From NCBI GenBank assembly GCA_001045525.1, contig LDWW01000005.1, positions 28,919 through 92,918 on the forward strand: a DNA stretch of 64,000 nt. The letters run 5' to 3'. Origin of the DNA: Chitinispirillum alkaliphilum. Its GTDB lineage: Bacteria > Fibrobacterota > Chitinivibrionia > Chitinivibrionales > Chitinispirillaceae. Below the pieces are notes generated by a model. The model saw nothing but the letters and a program-made list of their open reading frames with translations. It did no database searches and was not told where the DNA came from. The position numbers and the translations under genes are program-made. Of the stretch, positions 62,841 through 64,000 are shown in pieces; the stretch's first letter is position 1; every line of letters starts with the position of its first letter.

Positions 62841-63362
62841 ATGGAAAACAAAACCGTTATAGAAACTGAACGCCTGATACTGAGGCATACAGAAAAAAGC
62901 GATGCAAACGAAATGCTTAAACTCTTTTCCGATCCTATTGCGATGACATACTTTCCGGATGTCAAAGATATCGATGGAGTATTGGAGTGGATAGAATTTA
63001 TCCAGTCATGCTATGCGTCAGAAGGCTACGGTTTTTATACTGCAGTTCGAAAAGAGGATCAAAAAATAATTGGCTATTGCGGACTGATACTTCAGAAGGA
63101 TGTAGACGGAAAGGACGAAACAGAGATTGGATACGCCCTTATAAGAGATTTCTGGAAAAACGGATACGCTTCCGAAGCGGCGATTGCCTGCAGGAAATAC
63201 GGTTTTAATGTACTGGGTAAAGAAAAACTTATATCTCTTATCAGACCAGACAACTGTGCATCGATTGAGGTCGCCCTCAAAAACGGCCTTCAATGGGAGA
63301 AGGATATTCACCGGTGGGATTATACTCACAGTGTTTATTCTGTAAAAAAAGAGGCTTGTTAA
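62841..63362 (+). CDS. GNAT acetyltransferase, RimJ/RimL type
   Basis: About 173 residues. ATG 62841 is preferred because GGAAG lies five bases upstream; ATG 62829 would add four residues. 'ETERLILRHTEKSDANEM' opens the fold, 'EIGYALIRDFWKNGYASEAAIACRKYGF' (in part) holds the acetyl-CoA pyrophosphate-binding loop, and 'IRPDNCASIEVALKNGL' completes the GNAT_3 pattern. It is probably a protein or small-molecule N-acetyltransferase. A small 6-bp hairpin (62798-62816) precedes it. Confidence 0.9.
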   Translation: MENKTVIETERLILRHTEKSDANEMLKLFSDPIAMTYFPDVKDIDGVLEWIEFIQSCYASEGYGFYTAVRKEDQKIIGYCGLILQKDVDGKDETEIGYALIRDFWKNGYASEAAIACRKYGFNVLGKEKLISLIRPDNCASIEVALKNGLQWEKDIHRWDYTHSVYSVKKEAC

Positions 63363-63452
63363 CAATTAATTCTCCGTAAGTCAGTCATCTGTCTTGAAAA
63401 AATGATGTTTGGTGATAAATGTAAAGATTTGCCCTGCAAAAGAACTGTGCAG

Positions 63453-64000
63453 CTATGCTTTATCCCCGCCTTTTAGTCGCGACTTAATTTTACCTTTTGC
63501 AGTGGCTATTTTGTCTGCTATATCAGATCCAATTCCATACATACACGGAATGATCATCAGAGTTGTGAGGGTAGAGAAAAGCAATCCGAATATAATCGTT
63601 GAAGCCATAGGTCCCCAGACCGGCGAAACACCTCCCACTCCCAGTGCAGTTGGAAGAAGCCCGCCGATTGTGGTTATTGAGGTAAGCATTATGGGACGCA
63701 ATCTTACCCTTACAGCCTCCAGCACTGCCTGCATCGTATTTTCGTACTCTTCGTCTCTTTTGTTGATAAAGCTGATAAGGACAATGGAGTCGTTTACCGC
63801 AATTCCTGCAAGAGCAACTCCCGCATACATAACTGTAGAAGAAAATGGAGTGCCGGAAATGAAGAGAAAAATAACTACTCCGGCAAATGCAAATGGAATG
63901 GAGAACATCAGCAGCAATGGTTGTGTGTATGACTTGAATAGTGTACCCATAATTACATACATCAAAAATATACCAACCAGAAACAGCCTGAGGATATCAG
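63453..64000 (-). CDS. RND-family efflux transporter, C-terminal part (continues beyond window)
   Basis: The minus-strand frame is open to the window edge, so the N-terminal part is missing. About 182 residues are visible. 'GTLFKSYTQPLLLMFSIPFAFAGVVIFLF' (in part), 'YAGVALAGIAVNDSIVLISFINKR' (in part) and 'RPIMLTSITTIGGLLPTALG' are the conserved transmembrane segments 9-12 of AcrB/HAE1-type pumps, where the second half-site Gly-x-x-x-Asp helix lies. The basic tail is short. It is an inner-membrane proton-driven exporter. The membrane-fusion and outer-membrane partners are outside the window. Confidence 0.93.
   Translation of the reverse strand, partial: DILRLFLVGIFLMYVIMGTLFKSYTQPLLLMFSIPFAFAGVVIFLFISGTPFSSTVMYAGVALAGIAVNDSIVLISFINKRDEEYENTMQAVLEAVRVRLRPIMLTSITTIGGLLPTALGVGGVSPVWGPMASTIIFGLLFSTLTTLMIIPCMYGIGSDIADKIATAKGKIKSRLKGGDKA

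Noticed and set aside
1..64000. CRISPR arrays, insertion sequences, prophage genes, rRNA operon
   Set aside because: No regularly spaced palindromic repeats, transposase, phage structural gene or rRNA sequence was recognised anywhere in the window.

Overview
The window reads as chromosome of a Gram-negative (diderm) bacterium of moderate GC content. Signs of a second membrane are several lipoboxes, a Wza-type export protein, a FecR/beta-barrel protein ending in aromatic Phe, an RND efflux pump and an exosortase/PEP-CTERM pair. A short primary-type sigma factor, a B12-dependent class II ribonucleotide reductase, a GH130/GT4 pair, large secreted InlB-repeat proteins and orphan chemotaxis-type domains suggest an anaerobic or facultative member of the Fibrobacterota/Bacteroidota/Chlorobiota (FCB) side of the tree. 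A Chitinispirillum/Chitinivibrio-like organism is my best guess, but this is inference and no rRNA is present to settle it. No phage, insertion sequence or CRISPR array was seen.

Layout. 1-9.5 kb (mostly minus): a truncated secreted InlB-type repeat protein, a solute-binding lipoprotein, a sigma-70 factor with a tiny lipoprotein, an ABC-2 exporter pair, a HAD phosphatase and a YycJ-type metallo-beta-lactamase hydrolase. 9.6-13.4 kb: GH130 plus a GT4/alpha-helical-barrel fusion. 13.9-27.1 kb: a long leftward exopolysaccharide locus. It starts at a near-consensus sigma-70 promoter (27044-27072) and runs wza-like exporter, MinD-like ATPase, ExeA-like ATPase, Wzz/tyrosine kinase, an SLBB-FecR-LCP fusion, rfbD, rfbB, cheX-like, O-antigen ligase-like protein and two GT4 enzymes. 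27.9-32.0 kb (plus): the riboflavin genes ribD, ribE, ribBA and ribH, then nusB. 32.2-45.6 kb: a second, scattered glycosylation region (GT2s, GT4, flippase-like LPG_synthase_TM protein, methyltransferase, YfhO and GT-C-like membrane proteins). It also holds a LecA-like lectin lipoprotein, a beta-propeller protein and a decayed glycosyltransferase. 45.6-47.6 kb: a gene-poor stretch with a degenerate 21-bp repeat, tRNA-Phe, a Minf_1886-family gene and tRNA-Arg. 47.7-60.4 kb: housekeeping genes, namely a penicillin-binding transpeptidase, a FecR/beta-barrel protein, Nif3, YkgJ, prfB with its programmed frameshift, nrdJ behind NrdR boxes, an HDOD regulator, a DUF547 protein, FxsA and a ferredoxin. 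60.6-62.6 kb: a tiny PEP-CTERM protein and an exosortase-EpsI fusion. 62.8-64 kb: a GNAT acetyltransferase and the end of an RND transporter.

How the parts may work together. The 24-27 kb exporter, secretion-type ATPase and chain-length kinase are the kinds of genes that accompany exosortases in PEP-CTERM/EPS systems. The exosortase-EpsI fusion lies 34 kb away beside what looks like a single dedicated substrate. That substrate is preceded by a sequence with the exact -24/-12 spacing of a sigma-54 promoter and ends at a strong intrinsic terminator. I consider this split exosortase/EPS system, together with the SLBB-FecR-LCP fusion inside the EPS operon, the most interesting biology in the window.
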